Shown piece by piece: positions 17,112-26,092 of a stretch of DNA of 64,000 bases. Below the pieces are notes generated by a model, which made no database searches, was not told the origin of the DNA, and was given only the letters and a program-made list of their open reading frames with translations. Position numbers and translations under genes: made by a program. Source of the stretch: Planctomyces sp. SH-PL14 (lineage in GTDB: Bacteria; Planctomycetota; Planctomycetia; Planctomycetales; Planctomycetaceae); assembly GCF_001610835.1 (NCBI RefSeq), contig NZ_CP011270.1, forward strand, positions 2,436,001-2,500,000, read 5' to 3'. Numbering within the stretch: position 1 is the first letter of the stretch; each line of letters starts with the position of its first letter.

Positions 17112-18287
17112 TTATCGCTTCTGGAAGGCGATGAAGATTCCGACCGCCGCGACGGCTGCGAGGATTGCGAAGGCGATCTTCCAGGCCGAGTAGGGGCGTT
17201 CTCCCTGGACCTCTCCGGTCGAGGCGTTCACGTAGACGCGGTACGGCTTGTCGTGGAAGCGGTAGACCAGCATCCAGACCGGCAGGAGGATGTGCTTGAA
17301 CGTCACGGCGTCGAACCGCGAGCGGATCTGGTGGATCCGCTGCTGGTCGCCGCCGATCCGCCGCCGCGCGTCCTGCTCCAGCGCCGCTTGCATCCGCGCC
17401 CGGGCGGTCTCGAAGCCGTTGTCGAGGGGAACATCGTAGGTCCGGGCCATGAACCCCGCGAGCGCCTCCTGGTTGAACGGGATCGCTTTGTCCATCGGCC
17501 ACGGTTCGAGCTCGCGGATCACCTCGGCGGGCAGACCGCGGGTGGCCACGATGAACAGGTCGTCGAAGAACCGCTGGAACCGTCCGCTGGCGGGCGACCA
17601 GCGGACGCGGGTTTCGGTCCGGCGGTTGTCGCCTGAACCGACCGTGACCGTGTAATTGTCTCCCCGTTCGCCGCTGTAGACCGTGAACGTGGCGGAGTCG
17701 AACGTCCAGTACGGCAGGTAGACGCCGTTGAACCGTCCTTCGACGCCGCGCTTGAGGAACTCGTTGGGGGCGAACCAGCGGGACGTGACCCATTCCCGGA
17801 GGTTGCCATGGGCCCGCTCGTGGTCGACGAGGAACGGGATCACCGCCTGGACCGGGATGCGGCGGGTCGCCGTGTGGACCTGTTCGCGCTGGATCGGGAT
17901 GCCGCAGAAGGGGCACTCGGAGCTGGTCAGCGTTCCGACGAAGACCGTCGTCCCGCCGCAGCCTCCGCAGCGGACTTCCGATTCACCCGGGACCTCTTCC
18001 TCTCCCCGCTCGCGGAGTTCCGCGAGGCGCTGGAGCATTGCCTCGTAGTCCTGCTCCTCGATGACGGCGTGTTCGGAGATGGCGAGCTGCTTGACGTGTC
18101 CGCAGTAGGGGCACTTCAGCGCCTGGTCGCCGATGTTGAACGCGAGATCGGCCCCGCAGGCTTCGCAGGGGAAGACGCGTCCGCGGCCGTCGTCGACGGT
18201 TTCGCCTGTCTGGCCGACGGGGCCCAGTTCCGGCAGGTCGGAGCGATCCCGCGGCGCACGGTCATCGCTGTCTTCGGAGAATGCCAT
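17112..18287 (-). CDS. Double zinc-ribbon membrane protein, conserved unknown
   Basis: 391 residues from ATG 18287. Two four-cysteine ribbons are present: CEACGADLAF...CPYCGH at about 40-64 and CGGCGGTT...CPFCG at about 107-128. A long middle region includes YLPYWTFDSATFTVYSGERG and a repeated pattern around FDAVTFKHILLPVWMLVYRF. One membrane segment closes the protein (about 370-388, IAFAILAAVAAVGIFIAF), so most of it is cytosolic. Similar zinc-ribbon proteins are sometimes annotated as PriA-like, but there is no helicase motif here. A membrane-tethered metal or nucleic-acid binding role is possible but not shown. Confidence 0.8.
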   Translation of the reverse strand: MAFSEDSDDRAPRDRSDLPELGPVGQTGETVDDGRGRVFPCEACGADLAFNIGDQALKCPYCGHVKQLAISEHAVIEEQDYEAMLQRLAELRERGEEEVPGESEVRCGGCGGTTVFVGTLTSSECPFCGIPIQREQVHTATRRIPVQAVIPFLVDHERAHGNLREWVTSRWFAPNEFLKRGVEGRFNGVYLPYWTFDSATFTVYSGERGDNYTVTVGSGDNRRTETRVRWSPASGRFQRFFDDLFIVATRGLPAEVIRELEPWPMDKAIPFNQEALAGFMARTYDVPLDNGFETARARMQAALEQDARRRIGGDQQRIHQIRSRFDAVTFKHILLPVWMLVYRFHDKPYRVYVNASTGEVQGERPYSAWKIAFAILAAVAAVGIFIAFQKR

Positions 18288-18448
18288 CCCGCGTCTCTCC
18301 CGGTCGGTTGCGCGGATGGTAGCGGAGAGTCTGGGCCGGTTCGACGAAGCCCGGCGGCGTTCCCGAATCCGGTCGGCCGGGAGTTCGGGGCGGGGCGACC
18401 GGGGAACCGGCTTCCTGGCGGCCTACGCTCAGGGGGGACAGATGTGGA

Positions 18449-18889
18449 TCACTCGGCGGCGGGATCGGCGGGTTGCTCGGGGGCGGCGCCGTGGCATTCG
18501 GCCCAGCGTTCCCAGGCGTAGGTCCATTCCATCCACATCCGCATCACGGACCAGAGGCTCCGCATTTTGACGAGCTGTTGCTCGGACATTTTGGACTGCT
18601 GGTGGAGGCTGGCCTCGGCGGCGGTTTTGAGTCCCCACCGCTCGGAGAGTTCGCGGCACAGGCCTTCGGCGCTGAGGTCGGGATCGGCTCCGGCGGCTGT
18701 CAGGCCGGCCCGATCTGCCTGGACGAAGAGGTCGAAGAGTTCCTTCCGATACGGATCGATCTCGATCGGCCGGGTGGCTTCCTCGGTGCGAGAGATCAGG
18801 GCGTCGACTTGTTCGACAATCCGGGTCGCCACTTCGGTGACGGGTTCGGACGAGGGGGTGGCGGCGGCGGCGGTTTCGGTGGGGCTCAT
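18449..18889 (-). CDS. Conserved hypothetical helical protein (146 aa)
   Basis: 146 residues from ATG 18889. The sequence is mainly helical, with a long central helix (IVEQVDALISRTEEATRPIE), a Trp-rich segment (LWSVMRMWMEWTYAWERWAE) and an Ala/Pro-rich tail. No membrane span, signal peptide or enzymatic motif is visible. It precedes the zinc-ribbon membrane protein on the same strand with a gap of about 160 bp. Function unknown, and the gene is only moderately sure because the region is GC-rich enough to hold chance frames. Confidence 0.6.
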   Translation of the reverse strand: MSPTETAAAATPSSEPVTEVATRIVEQVDALISRTEEATRPIEIDPYRKELFDLFVQADRAGLTAAGADPDLSAEGLCRELSERWGLKTAAEASLHQQSKMSEQQLVKMRSLWSVMRMWMEWTYAWERWAECHGAAPEQPADPAAE

Positions 18890-19061
18890 GCGATTGTCGG
18901 GCGAAAAGTCGTGGGCCGGCGGGGAAATGGCGTGGCCGGGGAGAAAGTGTGAGGCGGGGTGTGGCCGCGGGTCAAGGGGGTGGAGTGTTGTGGTGGGGGG
19001 CCGTGGAAAAGATCGGGCGGCTTGCGCGGGGTTCTCCGGTTGCGAAGACTGCCGGGCCTAA

Positions 19062-19343
19062 ACCGGGGTCCAGGGGGTCACCCCTGGTGGGGGATGCAAG
19101 GGGGCAACGCCCTCTTGCCCGCCGGAGGCCTGGCCGTCGAGAAATGTCTGAAGGAGGGCTTATCCAGACGCGGACGACGTGTCGGATGCCCCCACATCAA
19201 CCCGCGGGGAATCCAAAACGGGCGTCCGTTGTGTCCCACGGTTCCTCATGGAAGTGCCTCCGGCGGCAAGAGGGCGGGACCCCCTTGACCCCAGGCTGCC
19301 GTGGCACGTTGGGTTTGACGTAGCAGTGTCGTGCCGGCAAGAA
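19062..19343 (+). repeat. Dispersed structured element, full copy 6
   Basis: Full but slightly shorter copy between divergent genes. The central hairpin is CAAGGGGGC, loop AAC, GCCCTCTTG: its fourth pair is G-C where copies 3 and 11 have A-T. The terminal hairpin is CCAGGGG, loop GTCA, CCCCTGG. The CAAG hairpin has one mismatch. Confidence 0.88.
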
Positions 19344-19540
19344 CATCGACCGGGCAGGAAAGGGTTCTTCCGGATGCGGCGAAACCCCAATCCGGGTAAC
19401 ATGATCCTGCAAAAGTCGCCCCAGGGCTCGTAGCTGGCGGTCCCCGTCGAGCCGAGGCGAATCTGTCGACCGTCCTGCCGGGGACGAGCGAGAGGACGGG
19501 ACCGCCGAGTTGCCTGGATTTGCTGCCAGACAGACCACCC

Positions 19541-22504
19541 ATGAACCCATCGATCGGCTCCCCGGCCACGACGCTCGATGACATCCTGATCACTCCCGAA
19601 CTGGCGCGCCGGACCTCCCGCGCACCCGATTTCGAGGCGGAAGGCCGCGTCCTGGTCGCCCTCGCCCGGGTGATGGCGGAAGCCCCCGAGAGCGTCCTGC
19701 AGGTGCTGTGCGATCGGGCCCTCGAACTCTGCCACGCCGGCTCGGCCGGAGTCAGCGTCTGGGATGACGCCGGTCCCGAGGCGGTCTTCCGCTGGCAGGC
19801 CACCGCCGGAGACTACGCCCCCTACGTCGGCGGGACGATGCCGGGACAGTTCAGCCCGTGCGGCGTGGTTCTCGAACGGAACGCCCCGCTGCTGATGGCG
19901 AACCCGCACCGGTTCTTCCCCTACATCGCCAACCTTTGCTCGCCGGCGCGGGAAGTCCTGCTCGTTCCGTTCCACCAGGGGGGCGTCGTCATCGGGACGG
20001 TATGGGTCGTGGCCCACTCGCCCGACCGGCACTTCGACTCCGAAGACGCGCGGCTCGTCGCCAGCCTGACCCAGTTTGCCGGCGCGGCCGTCCAGATGCT
20101 GAACCGGGTCGCCGCCACGGCAGCGGCCGAGCAGTCGCTTCTGGAAAGCGAAAACCGGTTTCGGGCGCTCGTCACCGCGACGTCGGACGTGGTCTACCGG
20201 ATGAACGCGGACTGGACCGAGATGCGGCAGCTCGTCGGCCGGGAGTTCATTATGGACACCCGCGAGCCCTCCCGCTCCTGGCTCGATGTCTACATCCCCG
20301 CTGAAGAACGGCCCCGCGTCACCCGGGCCGTTCAGGAGGCCATCCGGGCCCGCCACAAGTTCGAGCTGGAGCACCGGGTCGTCCGCCTCGACGGCACCAT
20401 CGGCTGGACGTTTTCCCGGGCGATCCCGATTCTCGACGACGCGGGCCACATCGTGGAGTGGTTCGGAACCGCCACCGACATCACGGAGCGGCGCCGCACA
20501 GAGGCCGAGTCGACGCACCTCGCCGTCACACTCGGTCTCGCGATGGAGGCGGGGAAGCTCGGCTTCTGGGAATGGGATCCGACGATCGACCGGGCGACGC
20601 TCTCCGCACAGGCCCGCGAGATCTTCGGCGTTCCGGACGAGGCCTCCTACGGTCACGAGGACCTGCGGAGCCTGCTCCATGCCGATGACCGGCAGCGGGC
20701 CCGCGACACGGTGGCCCGCGCGGTTGCCGCCCGGAAGGACTACGACATCGAGTACCGGCTGAACCCGCGCGACGGCGAGTCCCGGTGGATCGCCGTCCGG
20801 GGACGGGGGATCTACGACGACGACGGCCACCTCCTGCGGATGCACGGCGTCGTTCAGGACGTTCACGAGCGGCGGGAGGTCGAGGAGGGGCTGCGGCAGC
20901 AGTCGGACCGGATGCGGCTCCTGTGGGAAGCGGCCGCGGTGCTGCTGACGACCGAGGAGCCGGACTCGATGATCCGCCGGCTGTTCAGCAAGATCGCTCC
21001 GCACTTCGGCCTCGATACCTACTTCAACTTCATGGTCGACGAATCCGGCCAGTTCCTGCGGCTGGAGTCGTGCGCCGGGATTCCGGACGTCGTCGCGAAC
21101 TCGATCCGCCGGCTGGAGTTCGGCCAGGCGATCTGCGGAGCGGTCGCGGTCAGCCGCGAGCCGATCACCGCCACCTGCATTCAGCAGTCCGCCGATCCGC
21201 GGGTGCAGCTCGTCAAAGGGTTCGGGATCCAAGTCTATGCCTGCAACCCGCTCCTCGCTGGCGACCGGCTGCTCGGCACGCTGTCGTTTGCCAGCCGGAC
21301 GCGGGAGACGTTCGATCCGGATGAGCTCGAGTTCCTGAAGACGATCTGCCACTACGTCACCGCCGCCTACGACCGGCTGCGTCTGATCCGGCAGCTCCGC
21401 GACGCCGACCGCAAGAAGGACGACTTCATCGCCCTGTTGGCGCATGAGCTCCGCAACCCGCTCGCTCCCATCCGCAACGGCCTGCAGGTGATCCGCCTGG
21501 CGGACAACGACCGCGACACGCTGGCCTGGGCCCGGGAGATGATGGACCGGCAGCTCTCCCACATGGTGCGGCTGATCGACGACCTTCTCGACATGTCCCG
21601 CATCAACCGCAACAAGATGGAGCTGCGGCGAGCGCGAGTGAGCCTCACCGAGATCGTCGCGAGCGCCGTCGAGACCGCGCGGCCCCAGCTCGACGCGGCC
21701 GGGCACGAGCTGATCATCGCCCTCCCCGCCGCCGTCGTGATTCTCGACGCGGACCTGACCCGGCTGGCCCAGGTCTTCTCGAACCTGCTGACGAACAGCG
21801 CCAAGTACACCCCGGCCGGGGGACGGATCTGGCTGTCGGCGGAACGGGCCAACGGGCAGATCGTGGTTTCGGTCCGCGACACCGGGATCGGCATTCCGGC
21901 GAACGCGCACCCGACGATCTTCGACATGTTCAGCCAGGTCGATCGGACCGTGGAGCGGAACAGCGGAGGTCTGGGGATCGGCCTGGCGCTCGTGAAAGGC
22001 CTCGTCGAGATGCACGGCGGTACCGTGGCGGTCGCCAGCGACGGCGAAGGGGAGGGGACGACGTTCACCGTCACCCTGCCCGAAGCGGAGCGGACCACGT
22101 CCGATGAGGCCGTCCTTTCCGAAGTCTCCGCCCCCGGGGGCTCACGCCGGATCCTGATCGTGGATGACAGTCACGACGGGGCCCGGTCGCTGGCCGAGAT
22201 GCTCCGCCGGCTCGGCAATGAAGTCGACACGGCGCACGACGGACTGGCCGCGGTGGCGACGGCCGAGACGTTCCGGCCCGACGTGATCCTGATGGACGTG
22301 GGGATGCCGCTTCTGAACGGTCTTGACGCGACGCGTCGGATCCGGCAACAGCCCTGGGGCCGCGCGGTCCGGATCGTGGCGCTCACCGGATGGGGCCAGG
22401 AGAATGATCGGGAACGCTCCCGGGCCGCCGGCTGTGACGGCCATCTCGTGAAACCGGTCGAGCTGACCGATCTACAGAAGATGCTGCGGCACCTGGAGGT
22501 CTGA
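19541..22504 (+). CDS. Hybrid sensor histidine kinase (GAF-PAS-PAS-GAF-HisKA-HATPase-REC)
   Basis: 987 residues from ATG 19541. Order of domains: GAF at about 40-195 (LVALARVMAEAPESVLQVLCDRAL), PAS at about 205-325, PAS with PAC at about 330-450 (LGLAMEAGKLGFWEWDP), a second GAF at about 465-610, then HisKA with phosphoacceptor His635 in LLAHELRNPLAPIRN, HATPase_c at about 735-850 with N, G1 (DTGIGI) and G2 (GLGIGLALVKGL) boxes, and a receiver domain at about 870-985 with Asp919 in DVILMDVGMP. No membrane segment is seen, so it senses cytosolic signals. No separate response regulator is adjacent, so the phosphate probably goes to its own receiver or to a phosphotransfer protein elsewhere. Confidence 0.95.
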   Translation: MNPSIGSPATTLDDILITPELARRTSRAPDFEAEGRVLVALARVMAEAPESVLQVLCDRALELCHAGSAGVSVWDDAGPEAVFRWQATAGDYAPYVGGTMPGQFSPCGVVLERNAPLLMANPHRFFPYIANLCSPAREVLLVPFHQGGVVIGTVWVVAHSPDRHFDSEDARLVASLTQFAGAAVQMLNRVAATAAAEQSLLESENRFRALVTATSDVVYRMNADWTEMRQLVGREFIMDTREPSRSWLDVYIPAEERPRVTRAVQEAIRARHKFELEHRVVRLDGTIGWTFSRAIPILDDAGHIVEWFGTATDITERRRTEAESTHLAVTLGLAMEAGKLGFWEWDPTIDRATLSAQAREIFGVPDEASYGHEDLRSLLHADDRQRARDTVARAVAARKDYDIEYRLNPRDGESRWIAVRGRGIYDDDGHLLRMHGVVQDVHERREVEEGLRQQSDRMRLLWEAAAVLLTTEEPDSMIRRLFSKIAPHFGLDTYFNFMVDESGQFLRLESCAGIPDVVANSIRRLEFGQAICGAVAVSREPITATCIQQSADPRVQLVKGFGIQVYACNPLLAGDRLLGTLSFASRTRETFDPDELEFLKTICHYVTAAYDRLRLIRQLRDADRKKDDFIALLAHELRNPLAPIRNGLQVIRLADNDRDTLAWAREMMDRQLSHMVRLIDDLLDMSRINRNKMELRRARVSLTEIVASAVETARPQLDAAGHELIIALPAAVVILDADLTRLAQVFSNLLTNSAKYTPAGGRIWLSAERANGQIVVSVRDTGIGIPANAHPTIFDMFSQVDRTVERNSGGLGIGLALVKGLVEMHGGTVAVASDGEGEGTTFTVTLPEAERTTSDEAVLSEVSAPGGSRRILIVDDSHDGARSLAEMLRRLGNEVDTAHDGLAAVATAETFRPDVILMDVGMPLLNGLDATRRIRQQPWGRAVRIVALTGWGQENDRERSRAAGCDGHLVKPVELTDLQKMLRHLEV

Positions 22505-22599
22505 GTCCGCCGCGGATTGCCTGCGTGTGCCAGCAAGGGTGGACTTCGCGCGGAGGTCCGTCGGCCGGGGACGGTGTTCAAGCGGTGTCGGACGGACAG

Positions 22600-23124
22600 C
22601 TACTTCGGCTTGCCCGGCGTCTCGGTATTCGGCGCCCAGCGGACGAGTTCTTCGAGCAGCGTCCGCAGTTCCGCGTGCTGCCGGACTCCGGCGATCAGCG
22701 AATACGGATCGATCCGCCGCCGTCGAAGCTCGACCCGCAGCGCCGGGAGGATCTCGGTCTGGAAGACGATCTCCTGCCGCCAGCGGATCCAGTGGAAACA
22801 GATGCAGAGCGAAAAGACGAGAAGGAGCGGGAACAGGTACCACACCTGCCACGACCCCGAGAGCGTGGCGTGCCCGAGCACGCAGAGCGTCACGAACGAC
22901 ACCCCGGTGACCCACAGCGGCAGGGCCCCGAGCGAATTGAGCTGCTCGTTGGCCTGGACGAGCCGGCCGTAGAGGTACGCTTCGTCGATGCCGTCGCGGA
23001 GTTCATCCGGACGGAACGGTTCGTAGACCAGCTCGCCGTCCCGCCGGGACACGAGGAGCGATTCCCCTTCGTCCGGGAGGTGTTCGGCCAGCTGCTCGAG
23101 TTCCTCGAAGGGACTGCTGTACAT
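22600..23124 (-). CDS. Conserved membrane protein (174 aa, two membrane segments)
   Basis: 174 residues from ATG 23124. A cytosolic N-terminal half (FEELEQLAEHLPDEGESLLV, AYLYGRLVQANEQLNSLG) is followed by two membrane helices at about 66-90 (LPLWVTGVSFVTLCVLGHA) and 94-113 (WYLFPLLLVFSLCICFHWI), then a basic cytosolic tail. No enzymatic motif is recognised. The gene lies between the histidine kinase (convergent) and threonine synthase (about 110 bp upstream, same strand), without a clear functional link. Confidence 0.7.
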   Translation of the reverse strand: MYSSPFEELEQLAEHLPDEGESLLVSRRDGELVYEPFRPDELRDGIDEAYLYGRLVQANEQLNSLGALPLWVTGVSFVTLCVLGHATLSGSWQVWYLFPLLLVFSLCICFHWIRWRQEIVFQTEILPALRVELRRRRIDPYSLIAGVRQHAELRTLLEELVRWAPNTETPGKPK

Positions 23125-23235
23125 GAGGGGGAGCCTTCGAACCTGAGACGGAACCCGCTTTCATGGCGGGATTTCCGTTCCCTGTCCGACGACAGGGGTT
23201 CGGCAGGCCGTCCGTGGCACTACCAACGAAAAATT

Positions 23236-24642
23236 CTATCCGACGCGCCCGATGACTTCCAGAATTTGGGCCAGATCGTTGTCCACAACGATCGGGCCAT
23301 TCTGGTAGGGCCGCGTCACAATGCCTCGCTTTGCCAGTTTCTGAGCCTCCTCCGCAGCCGCATCGGAGTGATACCCGACCGTGGCCGTCGGGTCCTTGAG
23401 CTGGTGTCCGGTCAGAATACAGACGACACGGTCGCTGGGGGCAATAATTCCCTGCTGACGTAGCATTTTTGCACCAGCGACGCTGGCACCGCTCGCAGGC
23501 TCACATCCAAACCCGCCAGCCCCAACCTGCGCCTTCGCGTCGAGGATTTCCTCGTCCGTCACTTCCCGGACGACGCCGTTGCAGGCGTCGAGTGCCCTTA
23601 AGCATTTCTTGAGGTTGACCGGCCGGTTGATCTCGATGGCGCTGGCCAGCGTGTCGGCCCGGTGGTTGCGGGCGTCCATGTCGCGGTAGAAGGAGTCGAC
23701 GAGTTCCTTCTGCGGGCGGCCGTTGTTCCACCGCAGGCCCTGGTGCTCGTACAGCTCGTAGAGGGTGTTCGCGCCGGAGGCATTGATTACCGCCAGCCGC
23801 GGGATGCGGTCGATGAGGCCGAGCTGTTTCAGTTCGAGGAACGCCTTTCCGAAGGCGCTGGAGTTCCCGAGGTTTCCGCCGGGGACGACGATCCAGTCCG
23901 GGACTTCCCAGCCGAGTCCTTCGAGGACCCGGTACATGATCGACTTCTGACCTTCGAGGCGGAACGGGTTGACGCTGTTGCAGAGGTAGATGTTCTGCTG
24001 TTCGCAGACGGCCCGGACCTGCTGGAGGGCGTCGTCGAAGTCGCCGCGGATCTGGATCGTCACCGCGCCGTAGTCGAGCGCCTGGGAGAGTTTGCCGTAG
24101 GAGATCTTGCCGCTGCCGACGAAGACGACGCAGCGGAAGTGTCCCGAGACGCCGGCGTAGATGGCGAGCGAGGCACTGGTATTTCCGGTCGAGGCGCAGG
24201 CGGTCATTTTGGCGCCGACCATCCGGGCGTGGGTCGACGCGGCGGTCATGCCGTTGTCTTTGAAGCTTCCGGAGGGGTTGAGGCCTTCGTACTGCAGGAA
24301 GAGTTGGCCGGGCTTCATCCCGACGTACTTGGCGACGGGATCGCACTTCTGGAGGTAGGTCTGTCCTTCGCCGATGGTGACGATCTGGTCATCGGGGGCG
24401 AACGGGAGGAGTTCGCGGAATCGCCAGACGCCGCTGTAGTCGAGCGGGTTGTGGCGGGTCATCCACCGCTTTTCAAACTCTTTGAGCGAGGACGGGACGG
24501 GGACGCGGTCCCAGTCGTAGTGGACGTCGAGGAGGTCGTGGCTTTCCGGGCAGACCGTGAGGACCTGATCGATGCCGTAGCGGGTCTGGCAGTCGGGTGA
24601 AATGCTCTTTTGGAAGGCGATCTCGGCCACGGCGTACGACAC
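23236..24642 (-). CDS. thrC: Threonine synthase
   Basis: 468 residues from the likely GTG start at 24642; GTG 24630 is an alternative, and no ATG occurs in the right place. The PLP-binding motif GSFKDNGM carries Lys128, inside [20 protein letters not shown]. Other family features are [15 protein letters not shown] and the phosphate-binding [17 protein letters not shown]. It converts O-phosphohomoserine to threonine. The N-terminus has a zinc-ribbon-like layout in which cysteines are partly lost ([20 protein letters not shown]). The C-terminal [18 protein letters not shown] is as in other plctomycete-type enzymes. No other threonine-pathway gene is nearby. A dispersed element occupies the DNA just upstream. 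Confidence 0.93.
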   Translation of the reverse strand: MSYAVAEIAFQKSISPDCQTRYGIDQVLTVCPESHDLLDVHYDWDRVPVPSSLKEFEKRWMTRHNPLDYSGVWRFRELLPFAPDDQIVTIGEGQTYLQKCDPVAKYVGMKPGQLFLQYEGLNPSGSFKDNGMTAASTHARMVGAKMTACASTGNTSASLAIYAGVSGHFRCVVFVGSGKISYGKLSQALDYGAVTIQIRGDFDDALQQVRAVCEQQNIYLCNSVNPFRLEGQKSIMYRVLEGLGWEVPDWIVVPGGNLGNSSAFGKAFLELKQLGLIDRIPRLAVINASGANTLYELYEHQGLRWNNGRPQKELVDSFYRDMDARNHRADTLASAIEINRPVNLKKCLRALDACNGVVREVTDEEILDAKAQVGAGGFGCEPASGASVAGAKMLRQQGIIAPSDRVVCILTGHQLKDPTATVGYHSDAAAEEAQKLAKRGIVTRPYQNGPIVVDNDLAQILEVIGRVG

Positions 24643-24710
24643 TTCTTGATCGGGAGGGAGAGGGCAAAGTGGAATTGTGATGGGGGGCGGGGGCGGAGTC
24701 GAGTGTAAGG

Positions 24711-25022
24711 CGCTCTTGCCGGCAAAGCGCTGTTTGCTCAAACTCAATGTGCTACGGCAGCTGGGGTCAAGGGGGCCTCGCCCCCTTGCCGCCGGAGGCG
24801 CTTCCATGAGGAACCATGGGACACAACGGACGTCGGCTTTGTGGGACCGGCGTTGAGGACTCCTCGCTCGCTCTGGACTCCCTGCGGGTTGGTGAGGGGG
24901 CATACGGCACGGTGTCCGCGCTTGGACACTCACTCCTTCAGACATCTTCCGACGAGACGGCCTCCGGCGGGCAAAGGGGCCTTGCCCCTCTGCACTCCCC
25001 ACCAGGGGTGCCCCCTGGACCC
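24711..25022 (-). repeat. Dispersed structured element, full copy 7
   Basis: Full copy between the DUF4112 and threonine synthase genes, both on the minus strand. Its outer end directly abuts the DUF4112 stop codon (25023-25025). Hairpins: CAAGGGGGC, loop CTC, GCCCCCTTG and CCAGGGG, loop TGC, CCCCTGG. Confidence 0.9.
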
Positions 25023-25595
25023 CTATCCTCCAAACAACCATGTGCCGACCCAACGGATCGCCGTGAACGCCACGAACAGGCTTACCGTCAGACACGTCAG
25101 CACGATCACGATCAGGAGAGCAAAGAATGCGCGATCACTGAACTCCGCCCGGCGGACCGTCCGGGGATCGGCCGCCGCATGCCGACGAAGCAACTCCACA
25201 TTCCGGTTGTTCGCCTTCCAGTACACATCAAACGCATCACCCAGAATCGGAATCGAACCCATCGCGGCGTCGACCAGCAGGTTCGTCGTCATCCGGGTCA
25301 TCGTCACCTTCGAAACACCCCGCCGCTGCGCCTCCCGCAGAATCAGAATCGACAGGAGCGAAGTCCCAACATCCCCCAGCCCGGGGATGACACCCAGCAG
25401 AGCGTCGAGACCAATCCGGATGTTGGTTCCGGGAATCTTGAGGACGCTGTCGAGCAGATGCGCCAACACCTCCAGTCCAGCCAGCTCCATACCGGGACCG
25501 GTGGTCGGTCCCCTGCCACGAGGGGCCGATTCCCCAGGAAGGATGACCACGGGGTCGGCAGCGGACTCGGCGCGCGGATGAGATGCGTCGGACAA
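25023..25595 (-). CDS. DUF4112 domain membrane protein
   Basis: 190 residues from TTG 25595, chosen because GAGGAG lies 7 bp upstream; the first in-frame ATG (25490) would cut the start but keep the domain. The DUF4112 signature is clear: [36 protein letters not shown], then [24 protein letters not shown] at about 45-135. A single strong membrane span closes the protein (about 160-182, [21 protein letters not shown]). The family is of unknown function. The start is divergent from the next gene (25678) across 82 bp, so both may share a regulatory region. Confidence 0.85.
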   Translation of the reverse strand: MSDASHPRAESAADPVVILPGESAPRGRGPTTGPGMELAGLEVLAHLLDSVLKIPGTNIRIGLDALLGVIPGLGDVGTSLLSILILREAQRRGVSKVTMTRMTTNLLVDAAMGSIPILGDAFDVYWKANNRNVELLRRHAAADPRTVRRAEFSDRAFFALLIVIVLTCLTVSLFVAFTAIRWVGTWLFGG

Positions 25596-25677
25596 GGAAG
25601 ACTCCTCAGGGGCGATGCGTCGAATTCTACACGCCGCCGCGGATATAGTGACCGGTTGCCACCCGGGAGAGACAAGA

Positions 25678-26091
25678 ATGGCCATCGCCTTGACCGTGCG
25701 GGACGAGACAACCATGGGAAAGACGACGAACGAATTCGTCGTCGAGTTCCTGACGGAAGAGATCACGGTCCGCGAACTGATCCGGGCCCGCGTCTACCAG
25801 GAAGTCCAGGACTACAACACCCGGCAGCCCGGCGAGTACCGGGGCCTCGTCCAGCCCAGCGATGCCGAACGGACGCTGAACGGCGGCAAGCTCAAGACCG
25901 GCCGGCAGATCGACTGGAAACAGCAGTTCGAACAGGCCTGCGAGGCCTTCGACCAGGCCCGGGTCCTCGTCCTCGTCGACGACCAGCAGGTCGAGTCCCT
26001 GGAACAACAGGTCGTCCTCCGCCCCAAGACCCCCCAGCATGAGGCGACGTCGGTCACGTTCCTCAAGCTGACTCCACTTGTGGGGGGCTGA
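25678..26091 (+). CDS. Conserved hypothetical protein, partner of DUF4132 gene
   Basis: 137 residues from ATG 25678 with GGGAGAGA upstream. A ubiquitin-like or beta-grasp look at the start (FVVEFLTEEITVRELIRARV) is followed by YQEVQDYN, GLVQPSDAERTLNGGKLKTG, a helix (WKQQFEQACEAFDQARVLVLVDDQQV) and a C-terminal strand ending FLKLTPLVGG. The ending with Gly-Gly after a hydrophobic strand is similar to ubiquitin-like tails, but this is only a visual resemblance. Its stop TGA is 1 bp from the start of the DUF4132 gene, so translation is probably coupled. Confidence 0.75.
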   Translation: MAIALTVRDETTMGKTTNEFVVEFLTEEITVRELIRARVYQEVQDYNTRQPGEYRGLVQPSDAERTLNGGKLKTGRQIDWKQQFEQACEAFDQARVLVLVDDQQVESLEQQVVLRPKTPQHEATSVTFLKLTPLVGG

Positions 26092-26092
26092 G

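Noticed and set aside
19160-22015. A 951-aa minus-strand frame opposite the histidine kinase
   Set aside because: No domain structure; it is the complement of a gene with complete HisKA, HATPase and REC motifs.
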